A stretch of DNA of 11,169 nt, from assembly GCA_964650405.1 (NCBI GenBank), contig CAZYTO010000189.1, positions 1 to 11,169 on the forward strand. Direction: 5' to 3'. Under the pieces are notes generated by a model. The model saw nothing but the letters and a program-made list of their open reading frames with translations, had not been told where the DNA came from and searched no databases. Made by a program: the position numbers and the translations under genes. Within the stretch, counting starts at the first letter, position 1; each line of letters opens with the position of its first letter. Origin of the DNA: CAZYTO01 sp964650405. GTDB lineage: Bacteria; Acidobacteriota; Thermoanaerobaculia; Gp7-AA8. Positions 1 to 7,621 of the stretch are shown piece by piece.

Positions 1-28
1 GCGCCTTATCTGTCTTTATCTTCTTGCA

Positions 29-58
29 TTTACGCACGCCAAGGACAGGAACTAGATA
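29..58 (+). promoter_or_regulatory. weak candidate promoter ahead of the cluster
   Basis: The first 60 bases are about 47% GC, clearly less than the genes that follow. They hold a possible -35 element TTTACG at 29-34 and a possible -10 element TAGATA at 53-58, separated by 18 nt. The -35 matches the sigma-70 consensus at four of six positions and the -10 at three of six. A transcript starting near 65 would have a leader of about 20 nt before the GTG at 84. The match is weak and the host's promoter rules are unknown. The true promoter could lie before the window. Confidence 0.18.
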
Positions 59-83
59 GCTTCGCGGGTCCGAAAGCTCGGGT

Positions 84-566
84 GTGGTGTCCCTGGATCG
101 TGCGATGCTGTGTTTACTTGATCGGCGGATCGAGAAGATGCAGAGTCGTCAGAGGGTGGACCTGTACGGAGCGTCACGAAGGGCTGGCAGCATCGCGGCG
201 ATCGCCCTGATCGCCGGGACCGCGCTGGTCGTGGGAAGCGCCGCCGGCTTCCGGTTCATCACCGGTTTGCCGGACAGCGAGCCTCTGCGCGCTCCCGATG
301 CCGTTCACGGCGCTGCGCACTATGACCCGATGCCCTTCCTCATCGCGCGCAATGTGCTCGAGGTCCGCGTGAACACGCCCCTCACCGTGCGGGAGCTGCT
401 GGAAGGAAACCGTCTCAACAAGCCGAATCTGCGCAACCAGGTCCTCCAGCAGCTCGGGAATCCGTCGCTCGACTCGATGGTCCCTGCCGGAACGACCTTG
501 AAGCTCAACCTCACGCCGGAAGCAGGTGACGTTCCGGCCACCTCGGGCGGGAAGCGACAGCCGTGA
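84..566 (+). CDS. small bitopic membrane protein, unknown function
   Basis: This is a 160-residue protein that I do not recognise. It has a basic N-terminal tail of about 35 residues, one membrane segment at about residues 36-56 (rich in Ala, Ile and Val) and about 100 residues that should lie outside the cytoplasm. The basic tail favours an N-in orientation. Residues 98-143 contain a stretch (VRELLEGNRL, then PAGTTLKLNL) that loosely recalls the second half of a LysM fold, but I do not consider this a domain call. The start is uncertain. GTG at 84 is the first possible start after an in-frame stop at 57, and ATG at 105 or 138 would also keep the membrane segment. None has a clear Shine-Dalgarno motif. 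The stop overlaps the next start (GTGA at 563-566), so it is probably translationally coupled to GTPase A. It may be a membrane anchor or sensor for that module. Confidence 0.75.
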   Translation: MVSLDRAMLCLLDRRIEKMQSRQRVDLYGASRRAGSIAAIALIAGTALVVGSAAGFRFITGLPDSEPLRAPDAVHGAAHYDPMPFLIARNVLEVRVNTPLTVRELLEGNRLNKPNLRNQVLQQLGNPSLDSMVPAGTTLKLNLTPEAGDVPATSGGKRQP

Positions 567-1642
567 GGTACCTCTGCAAAGACTGCTGGATCGCCCACAC
601 TCCGGCCACGCTGCTGGCGCGCTGCCACGTCTGCGACGCGAATGCGAACATCCGGCGGCTCGACCCGTTGCAGTCGCTGGCAGCGACGACCGAGACCGCC
701 CCGGGCGAGCGGCCGGAGCTCGTCTGCCGGCGCCATCCGGCGGAGGCGCTGGAGATCTTCTGCGGAGAGTGCAGGCACCCGCTCTCGCCCCGCAGCCTGC
801 TCAACGAACGGAGCGTCATGGCCGTGCTGGGGGCGACGGGCTCGGGGAAGACCTGCCTGCTCTGGGCGCTGCGGCAGCACCTGGCCGGTGCGAACGGATT
901 GCCGCTGCAAATCCGCCAGTCGCTCGGCGACAGCGATGAGCAACTGGAAACGGCCGTTCAGGCTCTCTTCATCGCCGGGCAGGCACGGACGACGCAGCGC
1001 CAGGATGCCGTTACGCGCAACTACGCGTGGGAGTTGATGACGACCGTCCAGCCGCGGCGATCGGCTCTGGTGGCCTTTCACGACGCGGCGGGCGAGGTAT
1101 GGAACGATCTCGATCGGCTCCCGCGCGACGGATTTGAAAAGCTCCTGCGGTACCTCGACCTCATCGGCGGCGTGATCTTTCTCATCGACGGCGAGCAGTT
1201 GGCGGAGACGTTGACCGAGCCCCGCGGCCGGAGCACGCGCAGCCACGCCGCGCGGATCGAGTCGCAGGAAATCGCCATCGTCGATGCCCTGGCACGAAGG
1301 CTCGGCCCGAGGAAGAGGGAAACGCCGGTGGCAGTCGTCGTCTCCAAGGCGGACGTGTTGTGGGATGACTCGCGGTGGGCCGTGTTCCGGCCGGGTCAGG
1401 CCGGGCGGGAGTCGAGGGACGTCTCCGCCGCCGTGAAGGCATTGCTGGCGGCGGCCAACCGCGGAGCGATCGCCGCCGCCTTTGAAGAGTCATTCGGAGC
1501 GGTGGGGTACTTCGCGGTATCAGCGTTCGGACGGAGCATCGCCACGGGCGATCCTCTCTCGGCCGGGAACATCGAGCCGGCCAGGATCGAGGATCCGCTG
1601 CTCGCTCTCATCGGTGAGGAGGTCGCCGATGGGATTGCGTAA
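563..1642 (+). CDS. GTPase A: zinc-ribbon double-GTPase-family protein
   Basis: This 359-residue cytoplasmic protein is predicted to bind and hydrolyse GTP as a regulatory switch. The N-terminus carries two cysteine clusters that look like zinc-binding knuckles: C5xxC8 with C21xxC24, and C55xxH58 with C67xxC70. The G domain follows. It has a P-loop GATGSGKT at 90-97, a DxxGE switch-II motif (D174 to E177) after a hydrophobic strand, a hydrophobic strand ending IDG at about 203-210, an NKxD-like motif SKAD at 261-264 and a likely G5 SAF at 320-322. From memory it fits the TRAFAC-type 'double-GTPase' families (DO-GTPase, closer to type 2) that occur in pairs in GAP1 systems. The partner here is the second GTPase at 6311-7621. 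The GTG start overlaps the preceding TGA as GTGA, and the first Cys pair follows immediately, which supports this start. Use of the nucleotide GTP rather than ATP is inferred from the SKAD motif. Confidence 0.88.
   Translation: MRYLCKDCWIAHTPATLLARCHVCDANANIRRLDPLQSLAATTETAPGERPELVCRRHPAEALEIFCGECRHPLSPRSLLNERSVMAVLGATGSGKTCLLWALRQHLAGANGLPLQIRQSLGDSDEQLETAVQALFIAGQARTTQRQDAVTRNYAWELMTTVQPRRSALVAFHDAAGEVWNDLDRLPRDGFEKLLRYLDLIGGVIFLIDGEQLAETLTEPRGRSTRSHAARIESQEIAIVDALARRLGPRKRETPVAVVVSKADVLWDDSRWAVFRPGQAGRESRDVSAAVKALLAAANRGAIAAAFEESFGAVGYFAVSAFGRSIATGDPLSAGNIEPARIEDPLLALIGEEVADGIA
1616..1622 (+). promoter_or_regulatory. Shine-Dalgarno fixing the ATG at 1629
   Basis: GAGGAGG lies 6 nt before ATG 1629. 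It is a near-perfect ribosome binding site inside the end of GTPase A. It selects this start over longer in-frame extensions of the same reading frame back to 1482, which would only read the GTPase gene out of frame. Confidence 0.8.
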
Positions 1643-2663
1643 CTTCGAGCTGTATCACCGTGTATTCGCGCACGATGCCTCGGCCGGCGCTACCGGCATG
1701 CGCAACGTGCCGATGGGCGACCGGGATGCCGCGACGATCGTGCCCGCGAACGTGCTGGCCCGGCTGGATGAGCTGCTGCAGAGTCTCGACCCCGAGGGAG
1801 CAATGCCGGCGTTCGCCGTACAGCGCTTCCTGATTCCTCCGGCCATCGGCTCGATCGCCTGCCTGGCCGTCTGTCATCCTTCACGCCGCGACGGAATGGA
1901 TCGTCCCGCCCTGGTGACCCACGCCCGGGTGGTGCGAGTCGAGGCGGCCGAGGCATGGCTCGACGTGGACGCGCTCATCCGCCTGGCCGGGGACTTCCCC
2001 GGCGACGTGCTGCAGGGCCCGCTGGAGGGTGCGTTCACAGAGTATCTCGATGCGAGCGAGCCGTCCGTCGAGCTCACCGGATGGGATTCGACAGGGTTCG
2101 AGAGCGTGCCGCGCGACTTCGCGCGCGACGTGATTGCGGCCTGCCTCTCGCGCTGGAGCCGGAGCGAAGCGGTGTTTCACGTCGAGCCGCGGGACTCGAC
2201 TCCGTTGCTGCTGGACATTGCCGCGGCGTGGTCCGCTCTGCCGCTGTACGGGCAGATGAACTGTCCGTTCAGCCTGCACGCCCAGCGCGGAGCGCGCGTC
2301 AAGGCGCTCTTCAGCACGGTCGCACCCGACAGCGAGGTGGTCTCGGAGAACCTGAAGCGGTTCGCGGCCGAATACACCAGTTGGATTCACGATCGCCCGG
2401 ATGACGTCCACTTCCTGACCGAGGATCGCGAGATCCGCGAGCTGAAGGGCCTGGAGGCGCGGTTCGGGGAAGTGAAGAATGCGGCGCCCCTCGTCCTGGT
2501 CGCCGGAAGCACAGCCGGGAATCCGGAAGGAGCGATGAGCAGGAAAAAGCGGCAGGGCGGTGCGGAACGGAGCGCCATGAGAGGCGGACTCGATGAAGCG
2601 GTCGTCACCGCCATCAACGCCGATGTCAAGGCGGCCGAGGAGTCCTTGCGGGGATTAGGTTGA
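1629..2663 (+). CDS. short GAP1-like protein (N and M regions only)
   Basis: This is a 344-residue soluble protein with no signal peptide or membrane segment. I recognise no enzymatic motif. It shows ordered resemblance to the first 230 residues of the GAP1 protein encoded at 3393-6314. TGM at 22-24 corresponds to TGM at 27-29 there. RPALVTHARVV at 92-102 corresponds to NRLFVHTLFLD at 90-100. AWSALP at 200-205 corresponds to AWSMLP at 211-216, followed in both by Pro-aromatic at the same offset (+13) and His at +17. I therefore read it as a GAP1 paralogue with N-terminal and middle regions but without the long helical C-terminal part. Residues 257-300 are charged, and the tail at 304-316 is basic (SRKKR). 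The gene overlaps GTPase A by 14 nt, so the two are probably co-translated and may act together. The paralogy was aligned by eye. An unrelated helical GTPase-associated protein remains possible. Confidence 0.82.
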   Translation: MGLRNFELYHRVFAHDASAGATGMRNVPMGDRDAATIVPANVLARLDELLQSLDPEGAMPAFAVQRFLIPPAIGSIACLAVCHPSRRDGMDRPALVTHARVVRVEAAEAWLDVDALIRLAGDFPGDVLQGPLEGAFTEYLDASEPSVELTGWDSTGFESVPRDFARDVIAACLSRWSRSEAVFHVEPRDSTPLLLDIAAAWSALPLYGQMNCPFSLHAQRGARVKALFSTVAPDSEVVSENLKRFAAEYTSWIHDRPDDVHFLTEDREIRELKGLEARFGEVKNAAPLVLVAGSTAGNPEGAMSRKKRQGGAERSAMRGGLDEAVVTAINADVKAAEESLRGLG

Positions 2664-2745
2664 AGGCCGGCGGGGGAAAACGGGCGGCCGGGCGCCGCGC
2701 CCCAGGGCCCGCAACGAGTCCGGGCCCCATCCGTTCGAAGAAGCC
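2664..2745 (+). other. 82-nt spacer, the only internal gap in the cluster
   Basis: The stretch is GC-rich and has no obvious promoter or hairpin terminator. In the frame of the downstream gene it runs open from a stop at 2656 to ATG 2746 but contains no ATG, GTG or TTG. In another frame a TTG at 2660 overlaps the upstream stop as TTGA and opens a Lys/Arg-rich reading frame that runs on into the next gene out of phase. It may separate two ancestral modules of the operon. Confidence 0.5.
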
Positions 2746-3396
2746 ATGCGCCGCGTGGTGCCGTGGCTGCCGGTCATCGGAATCGTCACAGCCGTCGCCC
2801 TCATCGCCGGCCTCGTGTACCTCGGCTGGACCGGGCGCGCCGCAAGTACGGACCTCGCGGAGCTGGAAGAACGGATTGCGACGCTGGAGGCGGCGCAAAC
2901 GGCGGCGCAGCACGGGAAGCCTCCAGCGCCGGGACCGGGTACAACGGTGCAGCCCGAGCATCCTCGCCTCGTTCCGGCGACCGATCTGCCGGGGGACGGC
3001 TGGGCGCAACAGTTCCTCGGCCTTTCGGAGAGCGACCCCAAACGGCTGGCCGGCATCGCCGACCGGATCGTTTCGGACGATGAGCAGAAGGGCATGGAGG
3101 GCAACCTGCCGGCGAAGCTCGCGAAGATCCGCAAGAGCCTCGCGGCCGGGACGAAACTGACAAAGAGCGACCGGTCCCTGTTGCGCACCGTGCTCGTCGC
3201 GTGCATCGCCGACCATGCGGCCCAGGACGGCGATCCGGTGGTGAAACTCGACGGCACGTTCGGCGGCATCCCGAAACCGCTGCTGCAACGCGTCAAGACG
3301 CATTTCGGCGTCGTCTCGAGGCCGGGCACCGACGAGCAAACGGCGGACTTCGAGGCTGAAGTCATCCTGCGCTGGGCAAAGGAGCAGGGGCTTTGA
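2746..3396 (+). CDS. bitopic membrane protein with coiled coil and helical domain
   Basis: This is a 216-residue protein of unrecognised family. It has a short basic N-terminus (MRR), one membrane segment at about 6-28, then a heptad-like Leu/Glu-rich helix at about 36-55 that could form a coiled coil. A Pro/Gly-rich linker spans 58-85, and a predicted helical domain spans about 86-216. The layout suggests an inner-membrane protein that oligomerises just outside the membrane, with its C-terminal domain in the periplasm if the basic end stays inside. ATG 2746 is the only start in its frame after the stop at 2656. Its Shine-Dalgarno is weak (GAAGAAG). The stop overlaps the TTG of the GAP1 gene (TTGA), which points to coupled translation. 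The order of membrane protein followed by GAP1 and GTPase repeats the layout at the head of the cluster. Confidence 0.83.
   Translation: MRRVVPWLPVIGIVTAVALIAGLVYLGWTGRAASTDLAELEERIATLEAAQTAAQHGKPPAPGPGTTVQPEHPRLVPATDLPGDGWAQQFLGLSESDPKRLAGIADRIVSDDEQKGMEGNLPAKLAKIRKSLAAGTKLTKSDRSLLRTVLVACIADHAAQDGDPVVKLDGTFGGIPKPLLQRVKTHFGVVSRPGTDEQTADFEAEVILRWAKEQGL
3379..3384 (+). promoter_or_regulatory. Shine-Dalgarno supporting a TTG start at 3393
   Basis: AAGGAG lies 8 nt before TTG 3393, at a suitable distance. The next in-frame ATG, at 3429, would remove RFRIEHALV, which belongs to the start of the GAP1 N-terminal region. The rare TTG start is therefore preferred. It overlaps the upstream stop as TTGA. 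Confidence 0.68.
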
Positions 3397-6314
3397 CGGC
3401 GCGCTTCCGGATCGAGCACGCCCTGGTCATGGACACGGACCACCTCCCGGGCGGGGGCGGCTACGCCGTGACCGGCATGTCTCCGGGTCTGTCCGAAGGG
3501 GAGCGGATCTTCGTGTCGGACCATTTCGGGATCAGCGACTTCCTGCACGATCCGGGAAACGAGCGTGACGTCTACTTCAGTGTGGAGCGCGTGCCCGGCG
3601 GCCGGACCGCGTTCACCGTGCGCTTCAAGAACGGGACACGGCGCGGCGGGTCACAGAACCGGCTGTTCGTGCACACGCTCTTCCTCGACGACGAACTGCT
3701 CGCGGCGCTGCACGGTCTGCCGTGGCTCCTTTACGACCAGCCGTTGCGCCTGAACGGACGTGACCTCTACCTCACCAACGACGTCGCGCCGCTCCTCGAC
3801 GCCGGGTTTCCGGCCTTGGAATGGAGCAACAGCATTCCGGACGGCGAGGCATTTGCCAACCTCCGCGATCGCTATACGCAGTTCTCCCAACGCTTCGCGC
3901 AGTCCGGAGCGTCGGGGGGAATCTCCGGCTTCGACGCCGTGGCAGCCGTGCTGGAGGCGGTACGGTCCGGCCGGCGCGCCGTTCTCCCTCAGGGGATGCT
4001 CTTCGAGCAGTTGTCGCTGCTGGCCTGGTCGATGCTGCCGCCGGCGGACCGCCTGTCCCTGCCCTGGACCCAGCACGACAGCCGTGCGGCGGCATCATCC
4101 CTCGGCGTCGCCAACGCGGAGCGCCCCGAAGGCGCGTTCGTCGATCTCCGCGTACGAGCGTCCGAGGCCATCCGGCGCGTCGTGGAGTACAACACGCACG
4201 ACGCCGAGAGCTGGCGGAACCTACACGCCGCCACCGGTGCGCACGGCATCAGCCTCCGCTCGGGCGACCTGGAGTGGTGGCTGCGCTGGTGCGATTCGCT
4301 GGAAGACCTGCTGGCGCATCCGCTGGCGCCCGACGAGGAGCTCATCCCGAAGCTGGAGCGCGTAGCGCAGTCCGTGCGCGCGGGCCACCGCGAGCCCTGG
4401 GTGAACGAGATGGAGGTGCTGCGGTTTCTCCTGGCGCTGATCAACCGCTCCATGGAAGCGGGACAGCCGCGCGAGATCGCCGTCCAGCGGTGGAACGGCC
4501 TCTTTCACAGGACCAACATCGCCGAGGTGGTCTTCCGCCGCCCGCCGCCGGTGGAGTGGCTCGACCAGAGCGAGACGCGGATCGGCGCGGCCCTCGTTGC
4601 CGAGTGTTTCATGGCGGGATCGGAACAGCTTCGAGCCGGCGCGGACACACGGGCCAGGGTCGCGGAGTGGCTGCTCGAAGGGGATCGCCTGAAGCGCGTA
4701 CCGGTGGCTACCGCAGGCCGGCTCCTGGAGCGACTGGCCACGGACCGTTCGGCGCTCCTCCGCCCGATGATCGAGTCCACACTCCGCCTCCCGCGGGCGC
4801 TGCGCGAGCTGGCGGCAGTGCTGCCCGAGAAGAAGCAGGAGCTTGGACCCACGTTCATCGACGTCATCGTTTCCGCCACGCGGGCCGGGAACGAAGACGC
4901 GGGCTGGTTCGCCGAGCAGAAGCTGCTGCCCCAGCTCGCCGCCAACGCGGACCTCGCCAACCGATTGAGCGTGGACGAGGCCATGACGGTGGGGGAGGCG
5001 CTCCGCGGGCAACCGGCGACGTACGCCCACTTTGCGGCCGGGATGCGGCCGGAGGTGATGGCGGCACTGGTCGGTCAGGTCGAGGCCTGGCTGGCAGCCA
5101 GCCGTAAGGCGGGGCTTCCGCTGGCGCGTCAGATGCTGGAACTGGTGAACCGCGGCGCGCTCTCCGGTGTGGTGGTGGAGCGTCTCGCATTCGCGGCGGC
5201 GGAAGCAGGCGAGCCGTCCCGGCTCTGGCTGCCGGCGGCGATCGACGTGGCGAAGGAGATCGACGCAAAGGCAAGCCCCGTCATCCGGGAAGCGTTCATC
5301 GAGCGCGTACGACGGCTGGCGCCGCGAACGACGACGGAGGAGAAGGTCGCGGTCCGCCAGATGGCGGCGGCCCTCCGCCAGGCCGCCGGCGAACGGCAGC
5401 GTGCGCGGACCTGCATGCTCGCGCTGGTCGCCTTTACCCGCCCGTCATGGAGCTCGGCCGCTCCGGCGCTTTCCTCGGCCCTCCAGATCGCCATCGCCTC
5501 CGGGTTCGCGCGAGCGGACGAGTGGTGCGAGGTCGTTGCGGACCTCGTCGCCCTGCAGATACGCAACCGCACGCTGTCATCCACCGCGGCCACCCTGCTC
5601 CTCGCGTTCTGGGAGCGGCTGGCGCCGCACGACTTCGGTGTCGCCCTCCCCGATGCGCTCATCGAAGGGATCGCGTTCCTGGATGGTGAGAAGGCCTCAC
5701 GCCTGGTGGGCCGGTGGCTGCCTCAGGTCCGCCGGCTCAAGGAGCTACCCGGGGCGGAACGCTTTCTCGACCTGCTCGGCGTCATCGCCTCGGACGAAGA
5801 ATACGCATTGCTCGAAACGGAGCGGGCCTGGCGCGAGCTCGAGCATGGGTCCGCTGACGCAAGCACTTTCTGCCGCCTCGAGAGCGCTCAGTTCATCGCG
5901 CGGAAGGTGGGCTGCGACACGGCCGCCGCAATGAAATACGTTCTGGAGAAGATGCAACGGCAGGAGGATCGCGCGGCGTGGCTTGTGCGGACCGCTGCCG
6001 CGCCCGTGACGCACCCCGTCACGCGCCGCGTCATCGAAAGCAAGTACCTTCCCGTCGCCCTTCGCCGTCTCGACGAGCCCGCCTGGCAGAGCTTTCTCAC
6101 CGAGAGCGGCGACGAGCTCTTCGCCCACAGCTACATCCTGTTGATGACTGCGCGCGAGCTGGCCCTTTCGCAAAAGAGCCCCGCCCTCGTCCAGGAATTG
6201 CAGCGCGTCTGCCGCGCCCGCGGCCGGGAGGACGCCGTCCGGACGCTGACCGAGCCCGCGCCGCGCGGGCTTGCCGAGCAGATGTCCGTGTGGGGAGGGG
6301 ACCTCCGGTCATGA
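3393..6314 (+). CDS. GAP1: GTPase-associated protein 1 (N, M and C regions)
   Basis: This is a 973-residue cytoplasmic protein. 'GAP1' here means GTPase-associated protein, not a proven GTPase activator. Residues 1 to about 130 look like a GAP1 N-terminal domain of type 2: YAVTGMSPGL at 24-33, then YFSVERVPGGR at 61-71 and NRLFVHTLFLD at 90-100. Residues about 180-250 look like the middle region, with AWSMLPPADRLSLPW at 211-225. From about 270 to the end the protein is almost entirely helical, rich in Leu, Ala, Arg and Glu, and resembles a long alpha-solenoid scaffold. I see no catalytic motif and no membrane segment. In the known family such proteins are encoded beside double-GTPases and are presumed to bind them. 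Here the gene sits directly before GTPase B and overlaps it by ATGA. It probably acts as scaffold or regulator of the GTPase pair. The domain naming is from recall of the families, not a search. Confidence 0.87.
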   Translation: MTARFRIEHALVMDTDHLPGGGGYAVTGMSPGLSEGERIFVSDHFGISDFLHDPGNERDVYFSVERVPGGRTAFTVRFKNGTRRGGSQNRLFVHTLFLDDELLAALHGLPWLLYDQPLRLNGRDLYLTNDVAPLLDAGFPALEWSNSIPDGEAFANLRDRYTQFSQRFAQSGASGGISGFDAVAAVLEAVRSGRRAVLPQGMLFEQLSLLAWSMLPPADRLSLPWTQHDSRAAASSLGVANAERPEGAFVDLRVRASEAIRRVVEYNTHDAESWRNLHAATGAHGISLRSGDLEWWLRWCDSLEDLLAHPLAPDEELIPKLERVAQSVRAGHREPWVNEMEVLRFLLALINRSMEAGQPREIAVQRWNGLFHRTNIAEVVFRRPPPVEWLDQSETRIGAALVAECFMAGSEQLRAGADTRARVAEWLLEGDRLKRVPVATAGRLLERLATDRSALLRPMIESTLRLPRALRELAAVLPEKKQELGPTFIDVIVSATRAGNEDAGWFAEQKLLPQLAANADLANRLSVDEAMTVGEALRGQPATYAHFAAGMRPEVMAALVGQVEAWLAASRKAGLPLARQMLELVNRGALSGVVVERLAFAAAEAGEPSRLWLPAAIDVAKEIDAKASPVIREAFIERVRRLAPRTTTEEKVAVRQMAAALRQAAGERQRARTCMLALVAFTRPSWSSAAPALSSALQIAIASGFARADEWCEVVADLVALQIRNRTLSSTAATLLLAFWERLAPHDFGVALPDALIEGIAFLDGEKASRLVGRWLPQVRRLKELPGAERFLDLLGVIASDEEYALLETERAWRELEHGSADASTFCRLESAQFIARKVGCDTAAAMKYVLEKMQRQEDRAAWLVRTAAAPVTHPVTRRVIESKYLPVALRRLDEPAWQSFLTESGDELFAHSYILLMTARELALSQKSPALVQELQRVCRARGREDAVRTLTEPAPRGLAEQMSVWGGDLRS
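6293..6300 (+). promoter_or_regulatory. Shine-Dalgarno for GTPase B
   Basis: GGGAGGGG ends 10 nt before ATG 6311, inside the end of the GAP1 gene. It favours 6311 over upstream in-frame starts reaching back to 5978, which would merely translate GAP1 out of frame. The first Cys pair (C6, C9) also begins just after this ATG. Confidence 0.6.
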
Positions 6315-7621
6315 ACACCATGCGCTGCGAGCAGTGCGGGCGTTTCGTGGACGGCAAGCCCTGTCCGTTCTGTCAGAGCACGCGCGTGCGCCCATTGAGA
6401 GAGGGAGAGACGCCGACCTCGCCGCTGGAGGCGCCACCTGCCGGGCCGGCGGCAGGTCCGGCACCGGTTCCGGAGACGCCGGCTCCACCACGGCCGCGCA
6501 TCGTTCCGCCGCTTCCGGCGGCGAAGGCCGAGGAGAAGAGAGCGGAGCCGGTGCGCGCGCCACAGGCTGCCGAAGAGAAGAGACCCGAGCCGCCCCGTCC
6601 GGTGAAGGTCCCTGAAGAGAGAAGGGTAGAGCCTCCCCGCGGGACGGGACTGACGTTGCCGCCTCGCGAGGATGCGCTCGCCGACCAACAACAGCCGAGC
6701 CGCGATCGGATACGCCCGGTGTCGCCGCCCGCGGTGGAGCCAACGACGCCTTCGCGATTTTCCAGGATTCGGAATCTTGAGGAGTTCGAGACGCTGCTGA
6801 CCGCAGAAGGGTTCGAGGCCCTCGTCATCTGCGGACAAGGCAACTCCGGCAAGTCCGAGATTGCCGGCGGATTCACACGGGCCAATTCCGTCTTCCGGCG
6901 GAGAGCAATGGTAGGAACGCTGCAGACACGATCCGGAGTGCCGTACCTGCTCGCCGGCACCGCACCGGGGGAGGTCTGGTACCAGCCGCTGAACACCCGG
7001 AGGAAGCTCGTCTTTCTCGACCCCTCCGGTGAGTTCTTCAAGAACATCTCGCCTTCGGAACGGAAGCGCCTCCGCCTGCCTGACGTGTCCCCCGAGTATT
7101 TCGACTTCGTGCGTGTGGCCGTGCAGCGGCTTGCAGGGGTCGTGCTGGTCGTCGATCTCACGAACACGCTCGACGACATGGCCGAGGCTCCGTGGCAGAA
7201 CCAGGAACACGACCTGGCCTACACGCTCGCAGCGTTGCGCTGGCTCCGCCGGGACAGGAAAGCAGCGGTGGAGCAGCTCGGCGTCTCGTCGCTCATCGCC
7301 TCCCGCCTGCAGTCCCTCCGGCGGCTGGACGTGCCTGTCCTGGTCCTCTTCTCCAAGGCGGACAAGCTCGGAGAGCTGACCAACGAGACACCGTATTCGT
7401 TCGCCCAGAGCAGGTTGCCGGACCTGTTCAGCGCCGTGCTCTCCCACGCCCGTCACTTCCGATTCGACTTCGTCAGCACGATGACGCACGACGACAAGAG
7501 AGACGTCGACCGGCAGTCGCCGCGGCCGTGCGGGGCCCTCCTGCCGATGGAATGGCTGATCGGCGGACCGTTCCGCTGGCTGCCTTCGCTTCCCACGCGA
7601 TGGCTCGGAGGAGGGTCGTAA
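6311..7621 (+). CDS. GTPase B: zinc-ribbon GTPase with proline-rich linker
   Basis: This is a 436-residue cytoplasmic protein. An N-terminal zinc ribbon (C6xxC9 and C18xxC21) is followed by a proline- and charge-rich, probably disordered linker at about 34-148. The G domain then begins with P-loop GQGNSGKS at 175-182. It continues with a DxxGE switch-II motif (D237 to E241, DPSGE), a hydrophobic strand VVLVVD at 277-282, SKAD at 348-351 as the NKxD-like motif and a possible G5 around S389. Order and motif style parallel GTPase A (563-1642), but the sequences are highly diverged. The likely role is the second member of a double-GTPase pair (DO-GTPase type), working with GAP1 encoded just upstream. 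The zinc ribbon and linker may tether it to a partner. The C-terminus is rich in Trp, Pro and Gly (residues 411-436). The gene overlaps GAP1 by 4 nt and the following gene by 1 nt. Confidence 0.86.
   Translation: MNTMRCEQCGRFVDGKPCPFCQSTRVRPLREGETPTSPLEAPPAGPAAGPAPVPETPAPPRPRIVPPLPAAKAEEKRAEPVRAPQAAEEKRPEPPRPVKVPEERRVEPPRGTGLTLPPREDALADQQQPSRDRIRPVSPPAVEPTTPSRFSRIRNLEEFETLLTAEGFEALVICGQGNSGKSEIAGGFTRANSVFRRRAMVGTLQTRSGVPYLLAGTAPGEVWYQPLNTRRKLVFLDPSGEFFKNISPSERKRLRLPDVSPEYFDFVRVAVQRLAGVVLVVDLTNTLDDMAEAPWQNQEHDLAYTLAALRWLRRDRKAAVEQLGVSSLIASRLQSLRRLDVPVLVLFSKADKLGELTNETPYSFAQSRLPDLFSAVLSHARHFRFDFVSTMTHDDKRDVDRQSPRPCGALLPMEWLIGGPFRWLPSLPTRWLGGGS
6530..6640 (+). repeat. 42-nt coding repeat (14-residue period) in GTPase B linker
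   Basis: Three units begin at residues 74, 88 and 102, exactly 14 residues apart, and share the pattern EE[KR]RxEPxR. Unit starts in DNA are 6530, 6572 and 6614. The DNA copies have diverged at several positions, so the repeat is not recent. It may be a spacer or a multivalent binding segment between the zinc ribbon and the G domain. Confidence 0.7.
7607..7615 (+). promoter_or_regulatory. strong Shine-Dalgarno for the two-pass membrane protein
   Basis: GGAGGAGGG ends 5 nt before ATG 7621, within the last codons of GTPase B. It fixes this start, although the reading frame is open back to 7192. The stop and start share one base (TAATG). Confidence 0.82.

Noticed and set aside
375..512. LysM-like domain in the first small membrane protein
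   Set aside because: Only a loose resemblance to the second half of LysM. The usual N-terminal strand and Gly-Asp pattern are not visible.
3821..5107. 428-codon plus-strand frame inside the GAP1 gene
   Set aside because: It is out of phase with GAP1, composed largely of Arg, Gly and Ala, and lacks a ribosome site. GAP1 motifs are in the other frame.
5978..6310. N-terminal extension of GTPase B
   Set aside because: It overlaps the end of GAP1 out of frame. The ATGA junction, Shine-Dalgarno and zinc ribbon place the start at 6311.
3393..6314. GAP1 as a GTPase-activating protein
   Set aside because: The family name stands for GTPase-associated protein. No arginine-finger motif or known GAP domain can be seen, so activation is not claimed.
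7192..7620. N-terminal extension of the two-pass membrane protein
   Set aside because: The extension reads GTPase B out of frame. The strong GGAGGAGGG before 7621 sets the start.
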